Source of the DNA: Flavobacterium sp. LC2016-13
Lineage (GTDB): Bacteria; Bacteroidota; Bacteroidia; Flavobacteriales; Flavobacteriaceae
Assembly (NCBI RefSeq): GCF_009707955.1
Contig: NZ_WMDQ01000018.1
Span: 1 to 64,000, forward strand
Length of the DNA stretch: 64,000 bases
Direction: 5' to 3'
Every line of letters begins with the position of its first letter. Position 1 is the stretch's first letter. Below the pieces are notes generated by a model. The model did no database searches and was not told where the DNA came from. It saw only the letters and a program-made list of their open reading frames with translations. Positions 7,573 to 17,792 of this stretch are shown here, piece after piece. Both the position numbers and the translations under genes were made by a program.

Positions 7573-8757
7573 ATGAAAATACTAATAATAAACTCAGGAA
7601 GTTCTTCAATTAAATATCAACTAATGGTTATGCCTGCAAATGAAGTAATTTGTACAGGTATGATCGATCGAATTGGTCTTGAAACTTCTAACGTTACATT
7701 CAAAACTTCATCAAATTCTATTGAAGAGATAATACCAATTGCAACACACAAAGTTGGTTTAGAAAAAGTAGCAGAAATGCTTTTAGATCCTGAAAAAGGA
7801 GTTATAAAATCAACTTCAGAAATTACAGCAGTTGGTCATCGTGTGGTTCACGGAGGAAGTTATTTTTCGGATACAACGATTATAAATGAAGAAGTTAAAG
7901 AAAAAATCAAAGAACTTTCAGAATTGGCTCCATTGCATAATCCTGCCCATTTGGTAGGAATAAATGTTGCAGAAGAAATTTTTTCTAATGCGAAACAAGT
8001 AGCCGTTTTTGATACTGCTTTTCACCAAACAATTCCAGTTGAAGCGTATAAATATGCAATACCAAATTATCTTTTAACTGAGAATAAAGTTCGTGTTTAT
8101 GGTTTTCACGGAACAAGCCACAAATATGTTTCAGAAAAAGCAATTGAGTTTTTAGAAAACAACTCCAAAATAATCACCATTCATTTAGGAAATGGCTGTA
8201 GTATGTCTGCCATTAAAGACGGAAAAAGTATTGATACAACAATGGGATTTTCGCCTTCAAATGGGTTAATAATGGGAACGCGTTCCGGAGATATTGACCA
8301 ATCGGTAATTTTTTATCTGATAAAAAATCTCGGTTATACGGCAGATGATGTAAATTCAATTTTATTGAAACAAAGCGGAATGTTGGGACTTACAGGCTAC
8401 AGTGATTTGCGCGATATCGAATCCGAGGCTGAAAAAGGAAACAAAGATTGTCAGTTAGCTTTATTAATGAATGCTTACAGAATCAGAAAAACAATTGGCT
8501 CTTATACAGCAGTTTTAAATGGTTTAGACGCCATTATTTTTACAGCAGGAATTGGAGAAAACTCTTCATACATGCGTAAATTAGTTTGTACGGATATGGA
8601 TTATTTTGGAATTGAAATTGAGGATGAAAAAAATCAAATTCGTTCAAAATCTATTCGTGAAATTAATACACCAAATTCAAAAGTAAAAGTTTTAGTTGTA
8701 CCAACAGATGAAGAATATGAAATTGCAAATCAGGTTTATCATCTGCTTGAAAATTAA
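7573..8757 (+). CDS. ackA: Acetate kinase
   Basis: 394 residues, standard length. ASKHA-fold motifs are present: NSGSSSIKYQL at the start (phosphate binding), HRVVHGG, VFDTAFHQT, GFHGTSHKYV, HLGNGCS and GTRSGDIDQ. It converts acetyl phosphate and ADP to acetate and ATP, so together with pta it gives overflow metabolism or acetate assimilation. The product is cytoplasmic. A strong terminator follows immediately, which ends the pta-ackA unit before the carbohydrate regulator. Confidence 0.96.
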   Translation: MKILIINSGSSSIKYQLMVMPANEVICTGMIDRIGLETSNVTFKTSSNSIEEIIPIATHKVGLEKVAEMLLDPEKGVIKSTSEITAVGHRVVHGGSYFSDTTIINEEVKEKIKELSELAPLHNPAHLVGINVAEEIFSNAKQVAVFDTAFHQTIPVEAYKYAIPNYLLTENKVRVYGFHGTSHKYVSEKAIEFLENNSKIITIHLGNGCSMSAIKDGKSIDTTMGFSPSNGLIMGTRSGDIDQSVIFYLIKNLGYTADDVNSILLKQSGMLGLTGYSDLRDIESEAEKGNKDCQLALLMNAYRIRKTIGSYTAVLNGLDAIIFTAGIGENSSYMRKLVCTDMDYFGIEIEDEKNQIRSKSIREINTPNSKVKVLVVPTDEEYEIANQVYHLLEN

Positions 8758-8774
8758 TTAATAACATAGTTTCT

Positions 8775-8806
8775 AAAAAAAGCTTCTCAGTCGAGAAGCT
8801 TTTTTT
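8775..8806 (+). terminator. Terminator after ackA
   Basis: AAAAAAAGCTTCTC and GAGAAGCTTTTTTT form a 14-bp A/T-flanked stem with an AGTC loop. Confidence 0.9.
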
Positions 8807-8832
8807 ACGCCTTCAAATTCAATATTTGTCAG

Positions 8833-8840
8833 TATCTTTG
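8833..8840 (+). promoter_or_regulatory. -7 promoter box of the carbohydrate-locus regulator
   Basis: Exact TAnnTTTG match (TATCTTTG). No clear -33 TTG at the usual spacing. Its position makes a start codon upstream of about 8845 unlikely for the regulator. Confidence 0.4.
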
Positions 8841-8858
8841 AATATAAATCCGAATATT

Positions 8859-11603
8859 TTGAAATCGACACTTCTAAAATTATTATTCTTCTTTTTCATA
8901 GCTTCTCAAATTCACGCACAAGAATTACTTCCCTTCGTAGAAAACTATAATAAATCAGATTATCAGGGCGATAATCAAATCTGGAATGCTGCTCAGGGAA
9001 ATGACAAAGCCATGTATTTTGCCAATAATCATTATTTATTGCGATACGATGGTGTTATTTGGGAAAAATATTCGTTGCCAAACAAAACCATAATTCGTTC
9101 GATTTTAATTGAAGGAGACCGAATTTATTCAGGTTCATACAAAGAATTTGGTTATTGGTACAGACAGAATGGTAAAATGAAATATGTGTCGATTACCAGA
9201 AATCTTCGACTGTTTGATGAAAAAGATAATGAAGAAATCTGGAAAATTTTCAGATACAACGGTTCTTTATATTTTCAGTCTTTTAATGATGTTTTTATTT
9301 ACGACGGAAAACATATTCAAAAAATCAAATTCCCGTTTTTAATATCTTATTGTTTTGTAGTAGATAAAAATCTTTACGTAGCTTCTGTAGATAAAGGCCT
9401 TTTCAGTATGAATGGCTCAAAAATTTCAAATCCAAAAGGATGGAATATCTTAAAAAATACTGTTGTTCATGCAATAGAAAAGTACAAAGAGATAACTTAT
9501 ATATTTACTCAAAAGAAAGGAATTTTTATTGTTGAAAAATCAGGTTTAAAACCTTGGAATAATCCATTAAACGAAACTTTAAAGGCAAACGGAATTAACG
9601 TAGCAAAGTTTATTAAAAATAACAAATTAGTTGTTGGGACAGGAAACAAAGGTGTATATATTTATGACTTTAATACACAGACATACAAAAATATAGATCG
9701 GAATAATGTTTTGATGAACAATTCGGTTTTGTGTATTGGTTTTGATAAAGAAGAAGATTTATGGCTTGGTCTGGATAACGGAATTGCTCACGTTGAAGTA
9801 AATTCCCCAATTTCATTCTTTTACGATAATTCAGGAATCTTAGGTTCTGTTTATTCTGTTGCCACAACAAACGATGGATATTTAATTGCTTCAAACCACG
9901 GAATTTTTGAATTTAATTCCGGGAATTTTAATATGCTGGCCAATACGCAAGGCCAAGGCTGGAATATTACTAAAATTGGCAGCAAATATATTATAGGTCA
10001 TAACGATGGTACTTTTTGTTATGAAAATGGCGCATTAACCAAAATTAATCATGTGAGCGGTGGCTGGAATTTGTCTAAAAGTATGATTAACGATACTTAT
10101 TTTCAATCTACCTACAGCGGAATTTTGGTTTATAATGATGCTTCAAAACTGACACAGAATATATTAATTAAGGATCTTTCGAAACCTATAAAATATGTAG
10201 CCCAGAATAAGAAGAATGAAATTTGGGCGGCCGATAATTATCGCGGATTGTATAGGGTTTTATTTGACGATAATTATAAGACCAATAAGATAGAAAATAT
10301 TACACAGCAAAGTAAAATTAAAAATGATTTTGGTGTTAAGATTTTTGAGTTTAGAGACGAAATACTTTTTCTGATTAATAACATTTGGTACACCTTTAAT
10401 TCTATTTCAAATAAATTAGAAGAAAATGAACTTTTCAATACTAATTTTAAAAACATTTCTGATGTTGTAGCTATCGATAAAGATCATTTTATAGTACTTC
10501 AGGAAAATATTTTATATCATATATATGCAAATGGTAACAAATTTGTCTGGAATATGATTCAGGAGAAATACTATAAAGGAAAATTGATTAATGAAAATTT
10601 AAGAATTTTTAGAAGTCAAAACCATTATTTATTGAATCTTGATGATGGTTTTATTTCCCTTCAATTAGAATATCAAAACAAACAAAATAAAGGCGTTAAG
10701 GTTGAAGCTTATAATAATGGAGAACTTCTGCCAAATGAAAGCAAAATAAAACATAATACAGAACTTCGAATTAACGTAATATCCGGAATTTACGGAGCTG
10801 GAAAACCAAATTTGTTTTATCAGATTAATAAAGCAAGAAATTATATTCCGATCTCAAACGGAGCCATAATTTTAAATAATTTAAGCAGTGGTTCACATTC
10901 AATAGTGATTTTTAAGCACGATGGTGCAAACTATGATAAAGTTGCAAGTTTTGATTTTAAAGTTGCCCAACCCTGGTATTTTTCATTTTGGATGATTTTA
11001 CTATACTTATTAGTAATAGGAGCAGTGTTATTTTTCTATTATAAATGGAATAAACTTCGTTATACACAAAAATTAAAATTACAGGCCGAAGAATTAAAAC
11101 ATCAAAGAGAAATTCTTGAAATGGAATTGAAAGCCGAAAATGAATTGAATATTCAGGAATATGAAAAGCATATTCTTGAACTTGAATTGCAAACCAAATC
11201 ATCTGAAGTTGCCGGAAAATCGTTGTCTATTGCCAAGCAAAGTGAAATGATTGATAATATCCAAAATATTCTTGATTCTGAAAAAGATTTTAATAAACTG
11301 AAAAGCGAAATTAAAAAGGCAATTAAGATAAATGAAGTAAATAAACACGAATGGGAGATTTTTGAAACCAATCTAAATCAAATTCATAATGAGTTTATTA
11401 TTAATCTTTCTAAGAAGTTTCAAAACCTTACACCAAAAGACATAAAACTGTGTGTTTATCTTAAAATGAACCTTTCTTCAAAGGAAATTGCACCTATGAT
11501 GAACATATCATTTAGAGGCGTAGAATTGCACAGATATCGTTTAAGAAAGAAATTAAATCTCTCTCAGGAAGAAAACCTGTCAAAATTTTTATTAAGTCTG
11601 TAA
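8859..11603 (+). CDS. Propeller/Y_Y_Y sensor-regulator with LuxR-type HTH
   Basis: About 914 residues from the chosen start. In order: signal peptide (to IASQIHAQ), periplasmic beta-propeller repeats, Y_Y_Y domain (last 100 residues before the membrane), one transmembrane helix (FWMILLYLLVIGAVLFF), a coiled coil rich in Glu/Lys, and a C-terminal LuxR-type HTH (LTPKDIKLCVYL, SSKEIAPMMNIS). There is no histidine kinase or receiver domain, so it is a one-component membrane regulator. It sits directly before susC and is the likely sensor of the locus. The TTG at 8859 is preferred: an earlier TTG (8826) lies upstream of the -7 box, and 8859 gives a compact signal peptide. Confidence 0.85.
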   Translation: MKSTLLKLLFFFFIASQIHAQELLPFVENYNKSDYQGDNQIWNAAQGNDKAMYFANNHYLLRYDGVIWEKYSLPNKTIIRSILIEGDRIYSGSYKEFGYWYRQNGKMKYVSITRNLRLFDEKDNEEIWKIFRYNGSLYFQSFNDVFIYDGKHIQKIKFPFLISYCFVVDKNLYVASVDKGLFSMNGSKISNPKGWNILKNTVVHAIEKYKEITYIFTQKKGIFIVEKSGLKPWNNPLNETLKANGINVAKFIKNNKLVVGTGNKGVYIYDFNTQTYKNIDRNNVLMNNSVLCIGFDKEEDLWLGLDNGIAHVEVNSPISFFYDNSGILGSVYSVATTNDGYLIASNHGIFEFNSGNFNMLANTQGQGWNITKIGSKYIIGHNDGTFCYENGALTKINHVSGGWNLSKSMINDTYFQSTYSGILVYNDASKLTQNILIKDLSKPIKYVAQNKKNEIWAADNYRGLYRVLFDDNYKTNKIENITQQSKIKNDFGVKIFEFRDEILFLINNIWYTFNSISNKLEENELFNTNFKNISDVVAIDKDHFIVLQENILYHIYANGNKFVWNMIQEKYYKGKLINENLRIFRSQNHYLLNLDDGFISLQLEYQNKQNKGVKVEAYNNGELLPNESKIKHNTELRINVISGIYGAGKPNLFYQINKARNYIPISNGAIILNNLSSGSHSIVIFKHDGANYDKVASFDFKVAQPWYFSFWMILLYLLVIGAVLFFYYKWNKLRYTQKLKLQAEELKHQREILEMELKAENELNIQEYEKHILELELQTKSSEVAGKSLSIAKQSEMIDNIQNILDSEKDFNKLKSEIKKAIKINEVNKHEWEIFETNLNQIHNEFIINLSKKFQNLTPKDIKLCVYLKMNLSSKEIAPMMNISFRGVELHRYRLRKKLNLSQEENLSKFLLSL

Positions 11604-11673
11604 GATTCGTATTTATTTTTTGCAGATTTTATATTTTTCCACATCATTTTTTATATAATTCTAATACATCATT

Positions 11674-11795
11674 ACTACATCATAACGTTATGTTAAGAAA
11701 TTATTATTAACATTTATAATACTGATTATCATTAGTATATGATATTGTTTTAACATAATGATGTAGCTATGTAGTAGTGCTGTTTGATGTACTAC
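11674..11795. promoter_or_regulatory. Inverted-repeat region upstream of susC, candidate operator
   Basis: CTACATCAT...TATGTTA (from 11675) recurs inverted as TAACATAATGATGTAG (11751-11766), differing by a 5-nt insertion. GTAGTAG (11771-11777) and GATGTACTAC (11786-11795) follow. This cluster of CTAC/GTAG motifs in the 244-bp gap is a plausible binding site for the adjacent LuxR-type regulator; it is untested. Confidence 0.4.
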
Positions 11796-11847
11796 AACGT
11801 TGTAATTGTTTAATTTGGCTCTACTAACTTAAACGATTACGAACTGT

Positions 11848-14800
11848 ATGAAAAATTTTATTTTTAGCTTTTTAGCGCTCTTATTGCTTCCAGCATATAT
11901 GTCTGGGCAAACGCAAGCAATTAAAGGAAAAGTAGTAGACAGTAGCGGAATGGGAGTTCCGGGAGCAGTTATAAGTGCTCCAAATTCCAGAACTACTGCT
12001 GATGCTGATTTCGACGGAAATTTTACGATAAATGCCAAAGAAGGTGAGATTATCAAAATCTCAATGCTGGGTTTTGATCCTGTTTCTGTGCCTGCAACTT
12101 CGGCTCCAATGACAATCACATTAAAAGAAGCAGGTGATACTGCATTAAAAGAAGTAGTTGTAATTGGTTACGGTACCAGAAAGAAAATTGATAATACTAC
12201 CGCAATTTCTTCATTAAAAGGAGAAGAGGTAGCGAAAACAAAAGTTTTAAATGCTTCTCAGGCTATTCAGGGTAAAGCTGCCGGGGTTCAGGTTACTTCA
12301 TCGGATGTACCGGGTAGTACACCTTCTGTAGTTATTAGAGGAGTTGGTACTGCATTAGGAGGAAGAACTCCTTTATATGTTGTTGATGGTATGCCAACAG
12401 AAAACATCAATAATATTAATACGAACGATATCGTTTCGTATGAAATTCTTAAAGATGCATCATCATTAGCTATTTATGGTACCAGAGGTGCAAATGGTGT
12501 AATTATGATTACTACGAAAAGTGGTAAAGGAAACAAAGTTACTGTAGAAGTTGAAAGCTTTGGTGGTGTTAGAACTCCATTAAAAAAAGTAAAAATGGCT
12601 AATAGTAATCAATTTGCTGCTTATTCAAATGCAGCTTTGGGAGCTAATACATTTGCTGCAAATCAGCCAGTTAATACAGATTGGTTTGATGAAATTACAA
12701 GAACAGGGAGTTATACTCAAAATAACGTTTCGGTTTCAGGATCGTCTGAAAATATTAAATACTTTTTTAGTGTAGGTAACTATGAAGAAAAAGGTATTTT
12801 AAATGGATTGGATTACGGTCGTACAACATTTAGAAATAATAATGAATATAAAATTTCTAAGAAAGTAACTTTAAGTCAAAACTTTAGTTTTAGCTCTGTA
12901 AAATCTTCTCCACAACCCCTTAGTGCATTTACAAATGCTTACAGACAATCTCCAATTGTACCTGTTTATTTTCCTGATGGTAAATACGGAGTTCCATTTG
13001 TAGCTAATGGTGTTGCCAGTGAAACAGGATCTGCTTTTAATACAGTAGAAAATCCGGTTTCTCAATTAAATTTTTATGATGAACAACAACGTAGTGTAAC
13101 GCTGCAAGGTGGTTTAAAATTAGATTATACAATTATCGACGGATTAAAATTCACATCTCAGTTTAACGGTGAATATTATAATTGGAAACAATACAATTAT
13201 GTTGATACTAAAGGGAAATGGTTAGCTGCTGATCCTACACGTGTTGCAAGTAATTATCCAACTTCAGGAAACATAAACGTATTAACAAAAGGTAGAGAAC
13301 AATATTTCAACTGGAACTTGTCTAATTATTTGACATACAATAAAGTATTTGCAGAAATTCATGATATTGAAGTAACTGCCGGTATTGAAACAAATGTAAA
13401 AGGACATAAAGAAAAATTAACAATTGACAGAAAAAATGTAACTCCTGATTCTAATTACTGGGCACCAGTAGGAGATCAGTATAATTTTGCTGCTGATATA
13501 CTTAAATATCAAGATGAAAATTATAATGAATTAAAATTAGCATCTTATTTTGCTCGTTTCCAATATAAGTTATTAGACAGATATTTACTTACAGGTACTG
13601 TTAGACGTGATGGATCTTCTAATTATGCTAATGATTATCGTTGGGGAACATTTCCTTCTTTTGGTTTAGGATGGATTGTGACTAAAGAAAAATTCTTGTC
13701 TGATATTAAAGGAGTTGATTTGATAAAACTTAGAGCTGGTTGGGGTAAATTGGGTAACCAAAATGTACCTCTTAATGCTCAGACTTTTTCATCAGGTTAC
13801 GGTTATTACTTCCCTGGATTAGATGCAAATGGAAATACAATTAATATTCAGGTAGATCCAACCTTGTCTTGGGAAATTGTAGAAGAAACAGGTGTAGGAT
13901 TAGATTTTGAACTGTTAAATAACAGATTAAAAGGATCTTTTGATGTCTATGATAAAGAAACTAAAAATACTATTTTATATACTAAACCTTTAATGACTTC
14001 AGGAATTGATCAACAAGCTGCAAGACACGTTGGTAAGGTTTCTAATAAAGGATATGAGATTTCTTTACGTTGGGATGATAAAATCAATGATAATTTAAGT
14101 TATTGGATTGGTGGAAATTATGCTTACAACAAAAATGAATTAGCAAAAATAACTGATTCGCAAATCGTACCAACAATTGGTGGAGGATTAGGAAATGGTC
14201 AGGATACTAAAATATTAGATTATTCTTCTGTGGGAAGACCATTAGGTAGTTTCTACTTATATGAATATGCAGGAGTAGATCCGGCAAATGGAAATATGCT
14301 ATATTATAATTCAACTGGTCAAAAAGTAACGCAAAATCTTTTAGACGGTAACAAGGATAAAAAATATTTTGGTTCTGTTTTACCAACTTCTACTTACGGT
14401 GTAACTTTAGGATTAGTTTACAAAAATGTTGATTTCTCTGTTGATGGTTACGGTACTGGTGGTGCTAAAGTTTATAATGGTAAAAAAGCACAACGTTTTT
14501 CTGGTGAAAACGTAGAAGCTTCTGTAGCAACAGATTTCTGGACACCAACAAATACAACAGCTACAAATCCAGCACCATTTAACCAAGTTCCTGTAGCTTC
14601 AACTTATTATATGGAATCTGGAGATTTCTTTAGAATTAATAATATTACTCTAGGTTATAAATTACCTCTTACAGAAGATCAATTTATTACCTCTTGCAGA
14701 ATTTACATTAATGCAATTAATCCATTTATCACTCAAAAATTCTCAGGTTTTACTCCTGAATTAAACGGTGACGGAGATCCAACAAAAAGTCAGGGTGTAG

Positions 14801-14859
14801 AGTTAGATGCTTATCCGGCATTAAGATCATTTGTAATTGGTGCTAATTTTAAATTTTAA
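11848..14859 (+). CDS. susC: SusC/RagA family TonB-linked outer-membrane receptor
   Basis: 1003 residues. After a signal peptide (to YMSGQ) comes a carboxypeptidase-regulatory-like domain (about 25-95), a TonB-box-like stretch (KEVVVIGYGT), the plug domain with LYVVDGMP and the SusC signature AIYGTRGANGVI, then a beta-barrel ending in aromatic FKF. It imports oligosaccharides across the outer membrane with the SusD partner, which starts 4 nt downstream. The long upstream gap with inverted repeats suggests a regulated operon promoter. Confidence 0.95.
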   Translation: MKNFIFSFLALLLLPAYMSGQTQAIKGKVVDSSGMGVPGAVISAPNSRTTADADFDGNFTINAKEGEIIKISMLGFDPVSVPATSAPMTITLKEAGDTALKEVVVIGYGTRKKIDNTTAISSLKGEEVAKTKVLNASQAIQGKAAGVQVTSSDVPGSTPSVVIRGVGTALGGRTPLYVVDGMPTENINNINTNDIVSYEILKDASSLAIYGTRGANGVIMITTKSGKGNKVTVEVESFGGVRTPLKKVKMANSNQFAAYSNAALGANTFAANQPVNTDWFDEITRTGSYTQNNVSVSGSSENIKYFFSVGNYEEKGILNGLDYGRTTFRNNNEYKISKKVTLSQNFSFSSVKSSPQPLSAFTNAYRQSPIVPVYFPDGKYGVPFVANGVASETGSAFNTVENPVSQLNFYDEQQRSVTLQGGLKLDYTIIDGLKFTSQFNGEYYNWKQYNYVDTKGKWLAADPTRVASNYPTSGNINVLTKGREQYFNWNLSNYLTYNKVFAEIHDIEVTAGIETNVKGHKEKLTIDRKNVTPDSNYWAPVGDQYNFAADILKYQDENYNELKLASYFARFQYKLLDRYLLTGTVRRDGSSNYANDYRWGTFPSFGLGWIVTKEKFLSDIKGVDLIKLRAGWGKLGNQNVPLNAQTFSSGYGYYFPGLDANGNTINIQVDPTLSWEIVEETGVGLDFELLNNRLKGSFDVYDKETKNTILYTKPLMTSGIDQQAARHVGKVSNKGYEISLRWDDKINDNLSYWIGGNYAYNKNELAKITDSQIVPTIGGGLGNGQDTKILDYSSVGRPLGSFYLYEYAGVDPANGNMLYYNSTGQKVTQNLLDGNKDKKYFGSVLPTSTYGVTLGLVYKNVDFSVDGYGTGGAKVYNGKKAQRFSGENVEASVATDFWTPTNTTATNPAPFNQVPVASTYYMESGDFFRINNITLGYKLPLTEDQFITSCRIYINAINPFITQKFSGFTPELNGDGDPTKSQGVELDAYPALRSFVIGANFKF

Positions 14860-14863
14860 AAAC

Positions 14864-16345
14864 ATGAAAAAAATATATATAACGATGTCGGTCTTCTCAG
14901 CCCTCATCTTTGCAGGTTGTTCGGATGATTATTTGGATGTTAAACCAAGCCAGTCTATTCCGGTAGAAGATTTAGAGCTATATAATAATGATATTGGTGC
15001 AAAATCATTTGTGACTTCTGTTTACAATGAATTTTTAAGTTGGGAAATGTCTTCTTTTGCTTGGAACGGAATGTCAAGTATTGCTTCTGATGATGCTGAT
15101 AAAGGTTCTATCCCTGGTGATACAGGTGCAGATAAAGATATTTTAGACGCACTTACTTATGAAGGATCAAATCCATCTGTAGAGACTATTTTTAAAGCAA
15201 ATTATGTTGGTATTAACAGAGCAAATCAAGCTATAGTAATAGTTCCGAAATTAGATAAAGCAAGCAGTGATTTAAGAACAAGATTGGTAGGAGAAGCTAA
15301 GTTTTTAAGAGCTTTTATGTACTTTACTTTAATTAAATGTTACGGAGGAGTTCCACTTATTGATCATGTACCAGTTCCTGGAGTTGAAGCAGATAGAATT
15401 ATGCAATTAACGCGTAAAACTCCTGCAGAAGTATACGCTTTTATTGAACAAGATTTGAATGAAGCAGCAGCTGCATTGCCAGATAAATCTGCTTATGGTC
15501 CTTCTGATGTTTCAAGAGCCTCAAAAGGAGCTGCATATGCATTATTAGCTAAAGTAAGTTTATACCAAAAGAAATGGCAACAAGTAGTAGATAATTGTAA
15601 TAAAGTTACAGGTTACTCTATTGTTGGAGATTATGCTTCGATGTATAAAGTTACCGGAGAATTTGGTCCTGAATCAATTTTTGAAATTAATTCAGTAGGT
15701 GCAGCTCCTGCATTAGGTATCGATAACTATTCTGTATCTCAAGGTATCCGTAGCAATGGAGGCTGGGGTTGGGGTTTCAATGCTCCGTCTCAAAGTTTAA
15801 TAAATGCTTATGAGCCAGGAGATGTCAGAAAGGCTGCAACAATTATTTTTCCAGGTTCAACATTATATGACGGACGTGTAGTTCCTGCGCTTACTCAAGA
15901 AGAAATAACAGCTGGTTTTCCTAAAGCAGCGAATTATAAAGCATATTCTTCTAATTATACAGATCAAGGCAAAGCTGATGCAAATATCAGATACCTAAGA
16001 TATGCTGAAGTTTTATTGATGAAAGCTGAAGCTCTTAATGAATTAGGTCAAACTGGTGATGCAATTCCTTTGTTAAATCAAATCAGAAATAGAGCAAATC
16101 TAGGAGTTACTCCTGCAGTATCTCAAGCTGACGTTAGAATTGCAATCTGGAAAGAAAGAAGAGTTGAACTTGCATTTGAGCACGACAGATTCTTTGACTT
16201 AGTAAGAACCGGACAAGCAAAAGCTGCTTTTACAATAGATGGTAAAACTTTTACTGAAGGCAAAAATGAAGTATTTCCTCTTCCGTCTTCATTTTTAAGA
16301 GAAGCTGGAGGATTATCGCAACAAAATCCTGTTTACTCAAATTAA
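14864..16345 (+). CDS. susD: SusD/RagB family glycan-binding lipoprotein
   Basis: About 493 residues from the ATG at 14864, four bases after the susC stop. The lipobox LIFAGC marks a surface lipoprotein. TPR-like helical features and the C-terminal family pattern (LRYAEVLLMKAEALNELG, then WKERRVELAFEHDRFFDLVRTG) are clear. It binds the glycan and acts as lid over SusC. An earlier in-frame start inside the susC end is possible but would spoil the signal peptide. A hairpin follows before the enzyme genes. Confidence 0.94.
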   Translation: MKKIYITMSVFSALIFAGCSDDYLDVKPSQSIPVEDLELYNNDIGAKSFVTSVYNEFLSWEMSSFAWNGMSSIASDDADKGSIPGDTGADKDILDALTYEGSNPSVETIFKANYVGINRANQAIVIVPKLDKASSDLRTRLVGEAKFLRAFMYFTLIKCYGGVPLIDHVPVPGVEADRIMQLTRKTPAEVYAFIEQDLNEAAAALPDKSAYGPSDVSRASKGAAYALLAKVSLYQKKWQQVVDNCNKVTGYSIVGDYASMYKVTGEFGPESIFEINSVGAAPALGIDNYSVSQGIRSNGGWGWGFNAPSQSLINAYEPGDVRKAATIIFPGSTLYDGRVVPALTQEEITAGFPKAANYKAYSSNYTDQGKADANIRYLRYAEVLLMKAEALNELGQTGDAIPLLNQIRNRANLGVTPAVSQADVRIAIWKERRVELAFEHDRFFDLVRTGQAKAAFTIDGKTFTEGKNEVFPLPSSFLREAGGLSQQNPVYSN

Positions 16346-16354
16346 AATCCTATA

Positions 16355-16388
16355 AATCACTTCCTTCAATATCATGAAGGAAGTGATT
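16355..16388 (+). terminator. Hairpin between susD and the enzyme genes
   Basis: A perfect 14-bp stem (16355-16368 with 16375-16388) with a 6-nt loop, followed by mixed A/T without a clean T-run. It may be a partial terminator or mRNA-stabilising hairpin that sets different levels of susCD and enzyme transcripts. Confidence 0.6.
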
Positions 16389-16417
16389 ATTATTTATTCA
16401 ATATTAAAACTTTTATA

Positions 16418-17791
16418 ATGGTTAGAATTTCAGTTTTGTTACTAGCTTTTACTTTTTTTAGTTGTGGCTCAAATGATAAATCAAAAGAAGAAAAGGGAGA
16501 AAATGCTACAACTGTTACAGTAACGGATGATCAACTTTTAGAGACTGTTCAAAAACAAACCTTTAAATATTTCTGGGATTATGCTGAACCAAATTCCGGA
16601 TTAGCTAGAGAACGTTACCATCCTGATGGAATTTATCCTGATAATGATGCAAATATTGTAACAACAGGCGGTTCAGGTTTTGGACTAATGGCGATTGTTT
16701 CAGGAATGTCTCAAGGATATGTTTCTAAAGAACAAGGGGTTGAAAGATTGAATAAAATTGCTGATTTTTTAGGCAAAGCCGATCGTTTTCACGGAGCATG
16801 GTCACATTGGATAGACGGAAATACCGGAAAAGTAAAACCTTTTGGAACCAAGGATAATGGTGGCGATTTAGTCGAAACTTCATTTTTGGTTGCAGGGATG
16901 ATTACTGTTCGCGAATATCTAAAAGAAGGTTCTGAAAAAGAAAAAGCTGTTGCTCAAAAATATGATGCACTTTGGAAAGGTGTAGAATGGAATTGGTATA
17001 CCAACAATAAAAATGTATTGTACTGGCACTGGTCGCCAACTTACGATTGGCAAATGAATTTTCCACTACAAGGATATAACGAATGTTTAATTACTTATGT
17101 AATGGCAGCATCTTCGCCAACACATACAATAGATCCAAAAGTTTATCACGAAGGTTGGGCGAGAAGCGGAGATATTGTTTCATCTGATAAAAAATATAAT
17201 ATTCCATTAGTTTTAAAACATAATGGTGCTGCAGAATTTGGCGGGCCTTTATTCTGGGCGCATTATTCTTATGTTGGTTTAGATCCAAATAAATTGAGCG
17301 ATAAATATGCTAATTATTGGGATTTGAATGTAAACCAGACAAAAATCAATTATGAATACTGCGTTGAAAATCCAAAGAAAGTAAAAGGTTATGGTCCTGA
17401 TTATTGGGGATTAACTGCATCATACTCAAGAAACCCTGACGGATCAATAGGATACAATGCACACATGCCAAGTAACGATCAGGAAGTTATTTCTCCAACA
17501 GCAGCCATTAGCTCAATTGTATATACACCAAAAGAATCTATGGCATTTATTAGAAACCTTTATGAAAATCATAAAGAACAAACTTGGGGAAATGCCGGTT
17601 TTTATGATGCATTAAGTTTAGGAAATAATAATTGGGTTGCAAAACGTTATTTGGCGATTGATCAGGGGCCGGAAGTCGTTATGATCGAAAATTACAGAAC
17701 CGGTTTATTATGGAAATTATTCATGAATGCACCAGAAGTAAAACAAGGATTAACAAAGCTTGGTTTCCATTCTGAAAAATACGGAATCTAA
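16418..17791 (+). CDS. GH144-like glucanase lipoprotein (glycoamylase-type fold)
   Basis: 457 residues with a lipobox (TFFSC, Cys at about 16). The rest matches the (alpha/alpha)6 barrel family once named Glycoamylase (PF10091), to which GH144 endo-beta-1,2-glucanases belong: KYFWDYAEPNSGLARER, the acidic motif DNGGDLVETSF, and GYNECLITYV. Known GH144 enzymes cut beta-1,2-glucan to sophorose-type oligosaccharides. The GH3 enzyme downstream would finish the job. Location is probably the outer membrane or periplasm. Specificity is inferred from family and context; other PF10091 activities are possible. Confidence 0.8.
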   Translation: MVRISVLLLAFTFFSCGSNDKSKEEKGENATTVTVTDDQLLETVQKQTFKYFWDYAEPNSGLARERYHPDGIYPDNDANIVTTGGSGFGLMAIVSGMSQGYVSKEQGVERLNKIADFLGKADRFHGAWSHWIDGNTGKVKPFGTKDNGGDLVETSFLVAGMITVREYLKEGSEKEKAVAQKYDALWKGVEWNWYTNNKNVLYWHWSPTYDWQMNFPLQGYNECLITYVMAASSPTHTIDPKVYHEGWARSGDIVSSDKKYNIPLVLKHNGAAEFGGPLFWAHYSYVGLDPNKLSDKYANYWDLNVNQTKINYEYCVENPKKVKGYGPDYWGLTASYSRNPDGSIGYNAHMPSNDQEVISPTAAISSIVYTPKESMAFIRNLYENHKEQTWGNAGFYDALSLGNNNWVAKRYLAIDQGPEVVMIENYRTGLLWKLFMNAPEVKQGLTKLGFHSEKYGI

Positions 17792-17792
17792 T

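Noticed and set aside
8826-8858. TTG at 8826 as the regulator start
   Set aside because: It precedes an exact -7 promoter box, and the later TTG gives a better signal peptide.
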